NCBI GenBank assembly: GCA_050789255.1
Contig: JBOZRQ010000040.1
Span: 1 to 64,000 of the forward strand
DNA: 64,000 bases
Source of the DNA: JBOZRQ01 sp050789255
GTDB taxonomy: Bacteria; Bacillota; Sulfobacillia; Symbiobacteriales; Symbiobacteriaceae
Direction: 5' to 3'
This document shows, one piece after another, positions 49,648-60,828 of this stretch. Below the pieces are notes generated by a model, which did not search any database, was not told where the DNA came from, and saw only the letters and a program-made list of their open reading frames with translations. Position 1 is the first letter of the stretch, and the number at the start of each line of letters is the position of its first letter. The position numbers and the translations under genes were made by a program.

Positions 49648-49663
49648 TTTCCCGCCCCTTTTT
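49637..49663 (+). terminator. Intrinsic terminator after the diguanylate cyclase gene
   Basis: ggggcggg/cccgcccc (49637-49644, 49651-49658) followed by ttttt. It overlaps the stop codon. Confidence 0.85.
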
Positions 49664-49675
49664 CGTTCCCACCTA

Positions 49676-49711
49676 TTGCATAAATATGCGGCATCCATTT
49701 ATACTTATGCA
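49676..49711 (+). promoter_or_regulatory. Arginine operator/promoter P1 of carA
   Basis: ARG boxes TGCATAAATATGCG (49677-49690) and TTTATACTTATGCA (49698-49711) are 21 bp apart, one more than at the other four loci. TTGCAT (49676-49681) and TATACT (49700-49705) are then 18 bp apart. Confidence 0.88.
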
Positions 49712-49744
49712 GGAGGACGCGACCAGTTCAGGCTGCTATTTCGT

Positions 49745-49773
49745 ATTGATTCGCGGCGGCACGAGCGCTATAA
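49745..49773 (+). promoter_or_regulatory. Second promoter P2 of carA
   Basis: TTGATT (49745-49750) and a perfect TATAAT (49768-49773) with a 17-bp spacer lie 34 bp downstream of the ARG boxes. This could keep carbamoyl phosphate available for pyrimidines when arginine represses P1. Confidence 0.75.
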
Positions 49774-49853
49774 TCCTGGAAGGACAACTAGGTCTCCCAG
49801 CCGCGGATTAAACGGGTGCAGCGACGCCCGGATCTTTAGGAGGGTACCGCCAT

Positions 49854-50963
49854 ATGAAAGGCTATCTGGTTTTGGAAGACGGCTCTGTCTATGCCGGCGA
49901 AGGCTTTGGTGCGCTCACCGAACAGCCTGGTGAGGTTGTTTTCAACACTGGCATGACCGGGTATCAAGAGGTCCTGACGGACCCTTCCTATTGCGGCCAG
50001 ATCGTCACGATGACCTACCCCTTGATCGGCAATTACGGCATTAACGACGGCGATTTTGAATCCCGCCGGCCGTGGGTCAGGGGATTTATTGTGAAAGAGC
50101 TCTGCGATCAGCCCAGCCACTGGCAGGCGGTCAAGAGCCTTTCTGCGTATCTGGCCGAAAATGGCGTTCCTGGTCTTGCAGGCATCGACACTCGGGCGCT
50201 CACCAAGCACCTGCGCAAGGCGGGCACCATGCGTGGCGTCATCGCCACCACGGAAGACAGCTTCATTCCCACGCCCGAGGTGATTGCCGCCTGGACCGCC
50301 AAGGCCCAGGGCTTCAGCATCCACACGCAGGTCCGCCACGTGACCACCCCCAACCCCTACCGCATCTTCGGCGGGGGCCACCGGGTCGTGGTCGTGGATT
50401 ACGGGGCGAAGGAGAACATTCTGCGCTGCCTCAAGGCGGCCGACTGCGACTTGACGGTCGTGCCCTCCTTTACCACCGCGGAGGATATTCTCGAGCTGCG
50501 GCCCGACGGCGTCATGCTCACCAACGGCCCTGGCGATCCCACCGATGTGCCCGAGTCGATCCAGACCGTCAAGGAGCTGCTGGAGTATGGCAAGCTACCG
50601 GTCTTCGGCATCTGCCTGGGGCACCAGATTCTAAGCCTTGCAATGGACGCGGCCACGTACAAGCTGAAGTACGGCCATCGTGGCGCCAATCACCCGGTCA
50701 AGGACTATATCACCGGCCGGGTCTATATCACCAGCCAGAATCACGGCTTTGCCGTGGACGAGAGCACCCTTCCCACCGACGTCGCCGTCACCCACCGCAA
50801 CCTGAACGACAACACCGTCGAGGGCATGATGCACCTGCACAAGCCCGTCTTCAGCGTTCAGTATCACCCCGAGGCGGCGCCGGGGCCCGAGGAGAACCGC
50901 TACCTGTTTGAGCGGTTCATGGCCAACATGGAGAAGGCTCGCCCCGTAAAGCAGCTGGCGTAA
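49854..50963 (+). CDS. carA: Carbamoyl-phosphate synthase small subunit
   Basis: CarA hydrolyses glutamine and feeds ammonia to CarB. The 369-residue protein has the CPSase small-chain N-terminal domain (L-V-L-E-D-G-S-V-Y-A-G-E-G-F-G) and a class I amidotransferase domain with nucleophile Cys254 in F-G-I-C-L-G-H-Q and Q-Y-H-P-E-A-A-P-G-P carrying the His-Glu pair. TAGGAGGG precedes ATG 49854. It is controlled by the arginine operator and a second promoter. Confidence 0.97.
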   Translation: MKGYLVLEDGSVYAGEGFGALTEQPGEVVFNTGMTGYQEVLTDPSYCGQIVTMTYPLIGNYGINDGDFESRRPWVRGFIVKELCDQPSHWQAVKSLSAYLAENGVPGLAGIDTRALTKHLRKAGTMRGVIATTEDSFIPTPEVIAAWTAKAQGFSIHTQVRHVTTPNPYRIFGGGHRVVVVDYGAKENILRCLKAADCDLTVVPSFTTAEDILELRPDGVMLTNGPGDPTDVPESIQTVKELLEYGKLPVFGICLGHQILSLAMDAATYKLKYGHRGANHPVKDYITGRVYITSQNHGFAVDESTLPTDVAVTHRNLNDNTVEGMMHLHKPVFSVQYHPEAAPGPEENRYLFERFMANMEKARPVKQLA

Positions 50964-50971
50964 ACGCAAAT

Positions 50972-51009
50972 AGCTCGCCAACCCCCTGACTGGGCGTGGC
51001 GGGCTTTTT
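50972..51009 (+). terminator. Terminator between carA and carB
   Basis: agctcgcca/tggcgggct (50972-50980, 50997-51005, one G-U) followed by ttttt. carB therefore depends on read-through or an own promoter. Confidence 0.72.
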
Positions 51010-51053
51010 GTCGCGGCTCATGATAGGCGCTACACGATCAGGAGGATATAGAG

Positions 51054-54353
<3,300 letters not shown>

Positions 54354-54367
54354 GGGAATACAGTACG

Positions 54368-54400
54368 GGCCGGGCGTCCTGCGAGGGCGCCCGGCCTGTT
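54368..54400 (+). terminator. Hairpin after carB
   Basis: ggccgggcg/cgcccggcc with a 10-11 base loop (54368-54396), followed by tgtt. It has a strong stem but a poor T-run. Confidence 0.55.
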
Positions 54401-54409
54401 CCATGGGTG

Positions 54410-54439
54410 TTGACAGAGAATTTGTTGGCGGATTATGCT
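54410..54439 (+). promoter_or_regulatory. Promoter of the lrp-lysJ operon
   Basis: A perfect -35 TTGACA (54410-54415) and TATGCT (54434-54439) are separated by 18 bp. The Lrp gene starts 40 bp further on. Confidence 0.7.
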
Positions 54440-54478
54440 ATTGACAAAGAAGTTCTTCTTGAGAACAGGGGATACATC

Positions 54479-54967
54479 ATGAATTTATCGATGGACCGGA
54501 TCGGGGTGCAGATTCTGCGTCGCCTGGTCGAGAATGGCCGCATCTCCCATACGGAGTTGGGCAAGGAGGTCGGCCTGAGCAGCTCCAGCGTGTACAACCG
54601 GGTCCAGCACCTGGAGCAAAGCGGGGTGATCCAGGGCTATACAACGGTGCTGGATCCGCAGAAGTTGGGCTACGGGGTGACAGCGTTTGTCTTCGTGCAA
54701 ACGGCGGCACGTCCGGAGGAGTATCAGGAGACCATCGAGTTTATCATGAACTCTCCGTTCATCACCGAGGCATACGACGTGACCGGAAACGCCATGTACC
54801 TGCTCAAGGTCCAGGCCCGCTCGCTCGATGAGCTCGGTCAACTGCTAAAGTCGCTCAGGGCGCTCCCGGTGGTCACGGGGACGGAGACCGTGGTGAGCCT
54901 GGCTACGCTGAAGAGCTCCGGTTTTGTGCCCGCAGTGCCGCAGAGCGAACAAAGCGAAAGGGAGTAG
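54479..54967 (+). CDS. Lrp/AsnC-family regulator
   Basis: The 162-residue protein has an N-terminal winged HTH (M-D-R-I-G-V-Q-I-L-R-R-L-V-E-N-G-R-I-S with L-G-K-E-V-G-L-S-S-S-S-V-Y-N-R-V) and the C-terminal RAM ligand domain (about 70-150). The translated frame is open further upstream, but ATG 54479 with AGGGGAT is the natural start downstream of the promoter. It is 5 bp ahead of a lysJ-like gene. In archaeal lysine clusters an Lrp-type LysM regulates lysW-lysX-lysJ, so a similar local role is plausible. Confidence 0.88.
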   Translation: MNLSMDRIGVQILRRLVENGRISHTELGKEVGLSSSSVYNRVQHLEQSGVIQGYTTVLDPQKLGYGVTAFVFVQTAARPEEYQETIEFIMNSPFITEAYDVTGNAMYLLKVQARSLDELGQLLKSLRALPVVTGTETVVSLATLKSSGFVPAVPQSEQSERE

Positions 54968-54972
54968 TCCAT

Positions 54973-56154
54973 ATGAAGAGCACTGTTACGCTCCTGGAGA
55001 CCGAGCGCCGCTACGACTCACGGGTGTACGACAAGCACAACCTGGTCCTGACCCGTGGGGAGGGCGCCCGGGTGTGGGATGTGGAGGGCCGTGCCTATAT
55101 CGACTGCGTTGGCGGCTACGGGGTGGCGAACGTGGGCCACAGCAACCCCATGGTGGTGAGCGCGGTGCAGGAGCAGGCAGCCCGGCTCATGGTGTGCGCC
55201 CAGACCTTCCCGAACGACAAGCGGGCAGCGTTCCTGGAGGAGCTGGCTTCCGTGCTGCCGCAGGGGCTGGAGCGGGTCTGGCTCTGCAACAGCGGCACCG
55301 AGGCCATGGAGGCGGCGATCAAGTTCGCCCGCACGGCCACCGGGCGCCACAAGTTCGTGGCCATGCGGAAGGGCTTCTCAGGCCGGACCATGGGCGCGCT
55401 CAGCCTCACCTGGGAGCCCAAGTACCGGGAGCCGTTCTCTCCCCTTCTGCATGAGACTGCATTTGTCGATTTCAACGACGTGGCAGCCCTTGAGGCGGCA
55501 GTGGACGGCCAGACGGCGGCAATCATTCTGGAGCCGGTGCAGGGTGAGGGCGGGGTGCACCCGGGCAGCCCCGAGTTTCTTCGCGCAGCCCGCGAGCTGA
55601 GCCGCAAGCACGGCGCCCTGCTGGTGCTCGACGAAATTCAAACCGGCTTCTGCCGCACTGGAGCCTTCTTCGCCCTGGAGCACTTTGGCGTAACCCCCGA
55701 CCTCATGACCCTGGCCAAGGGCATGGGCGGCGGCGTGCCCGTGGGCGCCCTCGCCATGACGCAGGCGGTAGCGGACGCCATGCCCAAGGGCGGCCACGGC
55801 TCTACCTTTGGCGGCAACCCGCTTGCCATGGCGGCTGGTGCTGCAGCCATTCGCTTCATGAAGCAGGAGCGCCTGTGGGAGCGGGCCGAGGAGCTGGGCG
55901 CTTATTTCCGTGAGGCGCTGGGCGCCATTCAAGCCCCGCAGGTGGTCGCGGTGCGGGGGCTGGGCCTCATGGTAGGGCTTGAGCTGGACCGCCCTTCCGC
56001 CCCGTTCATTGAGGCCCTGGAGCACGACCACGGCATCCTGACCCTGCAAGCCGGCCCCAACGTGATCCGCTACCTGCCGCCGCTGGTGATTAGCCGGGAG
56101 GAGTTGGCGCGGGTGGTGGCGGCGACGGCCCAGGTGCTGCAGCAGGCGAAATAG
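54973..56154 (+). CDS. lysJ: LysJ-like class III aminotransferase
   Basis: The 393-residue PLP enzyme resembles Thermus LysJ (LysW-gamma-L-lysine aminotransferase) more closely than ArgD: D-S-R-V-Y-D-K-H-N-L at the start, Y-I-D-C-V-G-G-Y-G-V-A-N-V-G-H (42-56), F-S-G-R-T-M-G-A-L-S-L-T-W-E-P-K-Y-R-E-P-F as the LysJ-type block, and PLP lysine Lys249. None of the other LysW-pathway genes (lysW, X, Y, Z, K) is in this window, so it may act on free lysine, ornithine or a related amine. GGGAG precedes ATG 54973. Confidence 0.85.
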   Translation: MKSTVTLLETERRYDSRVYDKHNLVLTRGEGARVWDVEGRAYIDCVGGYGVANVGHSNPMVVSAVQEQAARLMVCAQTFPNDKRAAFLEELASVLPQGLERVWLCNSGTEAMEAAIKFARTATGRHKFVAMRKGFSGRTMGALSLTWEPKYREPFSPLLHETAFVDFNDVAALEAAVDGQTAAIILEPVQGEGGVHPGSPEFLRAARELSRKHGALLVLDEIQTGFCRTGAFFALEHFGVTPDLMTLAKGMGGGVPVGALAMTQAVADAMPKGGHGSTFGGNPLAMAAGAAAIRFMKQERLWERAEELGAYFREALGAIQAPQVVAVRGLGLMVGLELDRPSAPFIEALEHDHGILTLQAGPNVIRYLPPLVISREELARVVAATAQVLQQAK

Positions 56155-56168
56155 TAGGGGGGCAGAGA

Positions 56169-57752
56169 ATGCGCACGCTTTACCGCAACGCCCACGTGAT
56201 CACGATGGACCCTACGAACCCTCGGGCCAGCGCCTTCCTCGTTGAGAACGGACGCTTCGTCGCGGTGGGCAGCGATGATGACCTTGCCGCCGCAGTGCGG
56301 GCCGGCGACCGTACGGTTAATCTCGGTGGCCGGACGGTGGTGCCGGGTTTGATCGATGCCCATGTTCACTTCGCCTGGTTCGCTTTCAACCTGGTTGACA
56401 TCGACCTGACTCGGGTGGGGACCCGGGAAGAGGTGCTGGGCAAGGTTGCCGAGCGGGTCCGTACCACGCCCACGGGTGACTGGATCCGGGGCTACGGCTT
56501 TGACGCCAACACGTGGGGGCGGTGGCCCACCTACGCAGACCTGGATGCGGTGGCGCCCGATCATCCCGTGGCGTTGAGCGCCAGGGATGGGCACAGCACA
56601 TGGGTGAACAGCCTGGCCATGCGGTTGGCCGGGGTGACCTCCGTCACGGAAAGCCCGGCCGGCGGCCACATCGTGCGCGATGGGAACGGCCAGCCGACAG
56701 GCATCTTTCAGGAGAACGCGGCGCAGCTGATTCGGGACGTCATGCCGCAGCGCTCCCAGGAGGAACGATTGGCCGCCTATCGGCTCGGTATGCGTGCGGC
56801 CGCCGAGGTCGGCGTCACCGGCATGCATGACATGGAGCCCTACGACTCGGCCTGCTTCTGTGCGCTCCAGCGCCTGGACGCCAACGGTGAACTCACGGTC
56901 CGGTTCAGCAAGGCGATTCCGGAGTCTGCCTTTGAGAGTGCCGTGGGCGCCGGGCTCTCCAGCGGCTTCGGCAACGAATGGCTGCGCATTGGCTGGCTCA
57001 AGCTCTTTTCGGACGGCAGCCTGGGTTCGCAGACGGCCCACCTGCTGGATGCCTATGAGGGGAGACCGGGCTACTTCGGCGTGCCCACGCACTCCCAGGA
57101 AGAGATGGAGGCATTCGTCGGGAAGGCGGTGCAGCATGACATGGCCGTCGCGATCCACGCGATCGGGGACGCCGCCAACCGCAGCGTGTTGAACGCCTTT
57201 GCCGCCCACGCTGCAGAATCCCAGCGGCGCGGCCTGCGCCACCGGCTCGAACATGCCCAGCTGTTGAAGGCCGAGGACCTGCCCCGCTTCGCCGAGTTGG
57301 GGATCATCGCCTCGGTGCAGCCCTCGCATGCTCCGAGCGACCGATATATCGCCGACAAGCACTGGGGCGCCCGCGCCCGGCTGGCCTACGCCTTCAAGAG
57401 CCTGCTCAGGTCGGGCGCCCGCATGGCCCTGGGCTCCGATGTGCCGGTGGAGCCCCTGGATCCCCTCGCAGGCATCCATGCGGCCGTGTGGCGCAAGCGC
57501 CTGAATGAGCCGGAGTCGGCGCCCTGGTATCCCGAGGAGCGGCTGACCGTGGCCGAGGCCCTGCATGGCTTCACCCTGGGCGCCGCCTATGCCTCGGGCG
57601 AGGAGGCGCTCAAGGGGTCGATCACGCCGGGGAAGCTGGCTGATTTCGTGGTGCTCAGCCAAGACATCTCCACGGGCGATGAGGAGACCTTTGCTTCTGT
57701 GCGTCCCGTGGCGACCGTTGTAGGTGGGCGTTCCGTGTTCGGCGGGTGGTAG
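56169..57752 (+). CDS. YtcJ-like metal-dependent amidohydrolase
   Basis: The 527-residue amidohydrolase-3 family enzyme has the metal-site H-x-H in D-A-H-V-H-F (about 64-69), the H-A-I-G-D-A-A-N and H-R-L-E-H-A-Q motifs with further ligands, and G-S-D-V-P-V-E-P near 420. Such enzymes hydrolyse N-acyl or formyl groups or cyclic amides; the substrate is unknown. ATG 56169 follows GGGGGG 14 bp after lysJ, so it is in the same operon and may process an acylated amine. Confidence 0.85.
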   Translation: MRTLYRNAHVITMDPTNPRASAFLVENGRFVAVGSDDDLAAAVRAGDRTVNLGGRTVVPGLIDAHVHFAWFAFNLVDIDLTRVGTREEVLGKVAERVRTTPTGDWIRGYGFDANTWGRWPTYADLDAVAPDHPVALSARDGHSTWVNSLAMRLAGVTSVTESPAGGHIVRDGNGQPTGIFQENAAQLIRDVMPQRSQEERLAAYRLGMRAAAEVGVTGMHDMEPYDSACFCALQRLDANGELTVRFSKAIPESAFESAVGAGLSSGFGNEWLRIGWLKLFSDGSLGSQTAHLLDAYEGRPGYFGVPTHSQEEMEAFVGKAVQHDMAVAIHAIGDAANRSVLNAFAAHAAESQRRGLRHRLEHAQLLKAEDLPRFAELGIIASVQPSHAPSDRYIADKHWGARARLAYAFKSLLRSGARMALGSDVPVEPLDPLAGIHAAVWRKRLNEPESAPWYPEERLTVAEALHGFTLGAAYASGEEALKGSITPGKLADFVVLSQDISTGDEETFASVRPVATVVGGRSVFGGW

Positions 57753-57759
57753 GTGCAGT

Positions 57760-58110
57760 ATGGAAGATAACTTTTGGGCCAAGGCCGACGAACTGGTGGC
57801 ATCCAGCGAGATCTTCATCGACCGGCCGAAGGGCAGCAGTCACCCAAAGTGGCACCACATCATCTATCCCATGGACTACGGCTACCTGGAGGGCACCACG
57901 GCGATGGACGGCGGCGGGATCGATGTGTGGCGAGGCTCGCTCCCAGACCGGCGGGTGACTGGTTGCATCGTTACGGTGGATGTGGGGAAGCGGGATGCGG
58001 AGGTGAAGCTCCTGGTGGGCTGCACGTCGGAAGAGGCACAGCTCGCCCTGGCGACTCACAACACCTTTTCCCAGGCTGGCATGTTGATTGCCCGGAGCAC
58101 TACCTGCTGA
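57760..58110 (+). CDS. Short inorganic pyrophosphatase-like protein, catalytic motif altered
   Basis: The 116-residue protein follows family I pyrophosphatases over I-F-I-D-R-P-K-G-S-S-H-P and Y-P-M-D-Y-G-Y-L (19-44). The signature that should read D-G-D-P-(L/I)-D-V is D50-G-G-G-I-D55-V, so the middle catalytic Asp and the Pro are lost. It is also about 50 residues shorter than the enzymes. Diphosphatase activity is therefore doubtful. ATG 57760 is 7 bp after the amidohydrolase, in the same operon. Its stop overlaps the 3' end of the converging gene by 11 bp. Confidence 0.75.
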   Translation: MEDNFWAKADELVASSEIFIDRPKGSSHPKWHHIIYPMDYGYLEGTTAMDGGGIDVWRGSLPDRRVTGCIVTVDVGKRDAEVKLLVGCTSEEAQLALATHNTFSQAGMLIARSTTC

Positions 58111-59416
58111 ATTGTACCCGCAGGAGCTTGCCGTTACGAAATGCCAGGCGGACCTTGGCGCCAGGTTTTAGTTCGCGCAGGCTTGCAATGCCCCCCGACA
58201 CTTGGACCTCGTACCCGACCGTGGGGAACTCAACGTCCTTGCCATCGATTTTGATCACAAGCTTCTCCTCATCGATTGAGACGGCGGTGCCATCTTTGGG
58301 CTCGAAAGGCTCTAGCGGATCTACCGTCTTGACTTCCAGCAGGGTTGCTGTCTGTAGGCCTGGGGACAGCTGCCAGGTTGCGTAGACGTCGTAATAGCCG
58401 CTCGCGTCATTCATGTGGTGCGCCTTGATCAGACCGCCCTCGATGTCAGGTTCTCCTCCAGAACGCATAACAGACCCGACGGCTGAGAGTGAGTAACCGC
58501 GTCCTTTGTCGCCGGCGTGAAAGACTACTTGAAACAGCTCCTGCCCGTTGTCGACGAAGAAGCTATAGGCGCTGGAGTGAGCCACATAGGCCCCGATCTC
58601 CCCGACCCGCAGGAAGAAACCGTTCGCCCCGCCGGGGAGCGGTACCCGGCCGAACCTCACATCCTTCGCGATCGGCCCGAGGGGCAGGCGCAGCGTCTTC
58701 CCCTGCTTATGGACCGAGTAAAGGGTGTACGGCGTGGTCGGCTGCCCACAGAACTCCAGCGGTTGTTCCGGATAGAGGTACACGGTGACCGAACTGTCCT
58801 GATACTTGATCGTCCCCACGGAGGTCACATCGGCGGGTGCTGGAGCCGTCCTCATGGCTTCCACGGAAGCAAGAACGGCCTCAGCGTCTGGGGCCTTCTT
58901 CGAAAGCTCAACGGCCTTTTGAGCCTCTTCGCGAGCCTTCGGGTAATCCCCCAGCCGTTCATGAACCCGAGCGAGCTCCATGTGCGGCTCATAGCGATCG
59001 GGCTGTTGCCAAACCGAGGAGGTGAGTCGCTGGTTCGCCCGGCACAGGTCACCTGATTCCAGGGCGGCCACGCCTGTGTTGAAGGTCGCGTATTTATGGT
59101 TTGGCTCGATCTTGAGCGCCGCCTGGCCGGCCGCCAGCGCCTCCTGCCAACGCTTAGCCATCAGGTACACGTAGCTCAGCTCGTTGTAGTTGTCCGCCGT
59201 AGGCTCCTTCTCCACGATCGCTTTCCATGCTGCAATCGCTTTCTCGTAGTCGCCCCGTGACAGGAAACCATTAGCCTGCGCTTTCGGGTCCACTTTTGAC
59301 TGCTCGGTGGACGGCACCGCCGGGGGCTGTGCGGGTACCTCCGTGGGCTTGGACTTCGTACACGCTGCGGTGGCTAAGGCCGCCGTGATGACGAATGCCG
59401 CCAGGCGGGATTTCAT
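58100..59416 (-). CDS. TPR-containing lipoprotein (unknown)
   Basis: The 438-residue precursor has a lipoprotein signal (M-K-S-R-L-A-A-F-V...A-T-A-A-C, Cys19), a Pro-rich linker and tetratricopeptide repeats (about 45-185: G-D-Y-E-K-A-I-A-A-W, W-Q-E-A-L-A-A-G, G-D-Y-P-K-A-R-E-E-A). The C-terminal half is beta-rich with a conserved-looking pair of cysteine-poor domains. ATG 59416 follows GAGGTG. It is exposed on the outer face of the membrane; the function is unknown. It diverges from the LacI gene. Confidence 0.78.
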   Translation of the reverse strand: MKSRLAAFVITAALATAACTKSKPTEVPAQPPAVPSTEQSKVDPKAQANGFLSRGDYEKAIAAWKAIVEKEPTADNYNELSYVYLMAKRWQEALAAGQAALKIEPNHKYATFNTGVAALESGDLCRANQRLTSSVWQQPDRYEPHMELARVHERLGDYPKAREEAQKAVELSKKAPDAEAVLASVEAMRTAPAPADVTSVGTIKYQDSSVTVYLYPEQPLEFCGQPTTPYTLYSVHKQGKTLRLPLGPIAKDVRFGRVPLPGGANGFFLRVGEIGAYVAHSSAYSFFVDNGQELFQVVFHAGDKGRGYSLSAVGSVMRSGGEPDIEGGLIKAHHMNDASGYYDVYATWQLSPGLQTATLLEVKTVDPLEPFEPKDGTAVSIDEEKLVIKIDGKDVEFPTVGYEVQVSGGIASLRELKPGAKVRLAFRNGKLLRVQFSR

Positions 59417-59578
59417 CGGGGGAGCACCTCGTTTTGACCATGTTACAAGTATGACGGTGGATCCTCCGAATAGTTTCGACGATTCACTCACTCCTCGGGC
59501 GTTGTTTGATGCCTAGAAATATTTTCTGGTCAATGGATGGTGGGTGGAAGGAATTCGCTGACCAACCTACGAATCTCT

Positions 59579-59592
59579 GCCATACGTTTGCA
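59579..59592. promoter_or_regulatory. Operator-like site upstream of the LacI gene
   Basis: GCCATACGTTTGCA shares CGTTTGCA and the overall shape with the TGCAAGCGTTTGCA operator at 60769-60782. It lies 40 bp before the LacI start and may give autoregulation. Confidence 0.45.
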
Positions 59593-59631
59593 TGACCAGA
59601 GGCTCATCCTTAAGGTGGAGATCACACGCCC

Positions 59632-60666
59632 ATGGACGTCACAATCAAAGATGTAGCCAAAGCAGCGGGCGTATCTGCCTCCACCGTGTCACGGGTGCTG
59701 GCCGGGAACTCGGCCATCAGCCAGCCCACGCATGAGAAGGTTCGCCAGGCCTTGCGGGAGCTGAATTACCACCCGCACGCCGGCGCTCGCAGCCTCGTCA
59801 CGGGAAGCAGCCGCACCATTGGCCTCATTACCTCCCGCCCAACCGACCAGACCTTCGCCAACCCGTTCTTTCCCGAAGTGATCCGCGGCATCGGCTCCGT
59901 CCTGGAGACGGAAGGGTACAACCTGCTGCTCTCCACCACGCAGGGGGAAGCCAAGCAACGCATGGCGTGCCTGCAAATGCTCCGCAGCCGCCATGTGGAC
60001 GGCGTCATTCTCACCAGCTCCCGCCTGGGCGATGAGCTGATGGACGCCCTGATCGCCGAAAAGCGTAGCTTCGTCCTGATCGGCCGACCAGCCGACCGCA
60101 AGGGAAACCTGGCCCACCCGACCGTCCACTTCGTCAACAACGACAACGTCTCGGCGGCCTTGGTGGCGGTGCAGCACCTTATCAGCCGCGGCCACCGGCG
60201 CATTGGCTTCATCACCGGCGCCCGCCAATGGGTCTACTGCTATGACCGCCTGGAGGGCTACCGGCAGGCGCTGGCTGAGCACGAGATTCCGTTCGACCCG
60301 GAGCTGGTGCAGGAAGGGCACAGCACGCAGCTCGACGGCAACATCGCTGCAGAGCGGCTCCTTTCCCTGCCGAACCCGCCGACGGCGATCCTGGCCGTAG
60401 ACGATACGCTTGCCCTCGGCGCCATGGAGGCTGTTATGGGCCGGGGACTGCGCATCCCGGCAGATGTGGCGGTGGTGGGCTTCAACGACAGCCAGATCTC
60501 CTCCTGGTCCCGCCCGCAGCTTTCCACCGTCCGAATCCCCGTCTTTGACCTGGGCGCCATGGCGGCCCGCATGCTGCTGGGCCTGCTGCATGGGGTCCCG
60601 CTCCGCCCGCACCAGGTGATTCTGCCCAGCCAACTGATCGCCCGGGAATCCACCATTGGCAGCTGA
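59632..60666 (+). CDS. LacI-family transcriptional regulator
   Basis: The 344-residue repressor has the LacI HTH (V-T-I-K-D-V-A-K-A-A-G-V-S-A-S-T-V-S-R-V-L, about 2-22), hinge helix P-H-A-G-A-R-S-L, and a periplasmic-binding-type ligand domain (about 60-340). It lies directly ahead of the sugar ABC importer, and a palindromic operator is found between them. A maltodextrin-type inducer is inferred from the neighbouring importer and the pullulanase. ATG 59632 has only a weak GGTGGAG site. Confidence 0.9.
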   Translation: MDVTIKDVAKAAGVSASTVSRVLAGNSAISQPTHEKVRQALRELNYHPHAGARSLVTGSSRTIGLITSRPTDQTFANPFFPEVIRGIGSVLETEGYNLLLSTTQGEAKQRMACLQMLRSRHVDGVILTSSRLGDELMDALIAEKRSFVLIGRPADRKGNLAHPTVHFVNNDNVSAALVAVQHLISRGHRRIGFITGARQWVYCYDRLEGYRQALAEHEIPFDPELVQEGHSTQLDGNIAAERLLSLPNPPTAILAVDDTLALGAMEAVMGRGLRIPADVAVVGFNDSQISSWSRPQLSTVRIPVFDLGAMAARMLLGLLHGVPLRPHQVILPSQLIARESTIGS

Positions 60667-60707
60667 CGGCTGACGTCACCCCCAACCCGCAGGGGTCGGC
60701 CGTTTTT
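60666..60707 (+). terminator. Intrinsic terminator after the LacI gene
   Basis: acggctgac/gtcggccgt (60666-60674, 60695-60703) with further inner pairing and ttttt. A second hairpin accacgcc/ggcgtggt follows at 60732-60752. Confidence 0.78.
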
Positions 60708-60768
60708 GCAGCTTACATAGGAGCCGAATCTACCACGCCCCCCAGGCGTGGTGTTGTCAGGCCTTCTA

Positions 60769-60782
60769 TGCAAGCGTTTGCA
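60769..60782. promoter_or_regulatory. LacI-type operator upstream of the ABC importer
   Basis: TGCAAGCGTTTGCA is a near-perfect palindrome with the central CG typical of LacI/MalR operators. It lies 47 bp before the binding-protein start. Confidence 0.75.
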
Positions 60783-60828
60783 CAGGAGTTCAGGCCCCAA
60801 GAGAAACACATGAGGGGAGAATGACACA

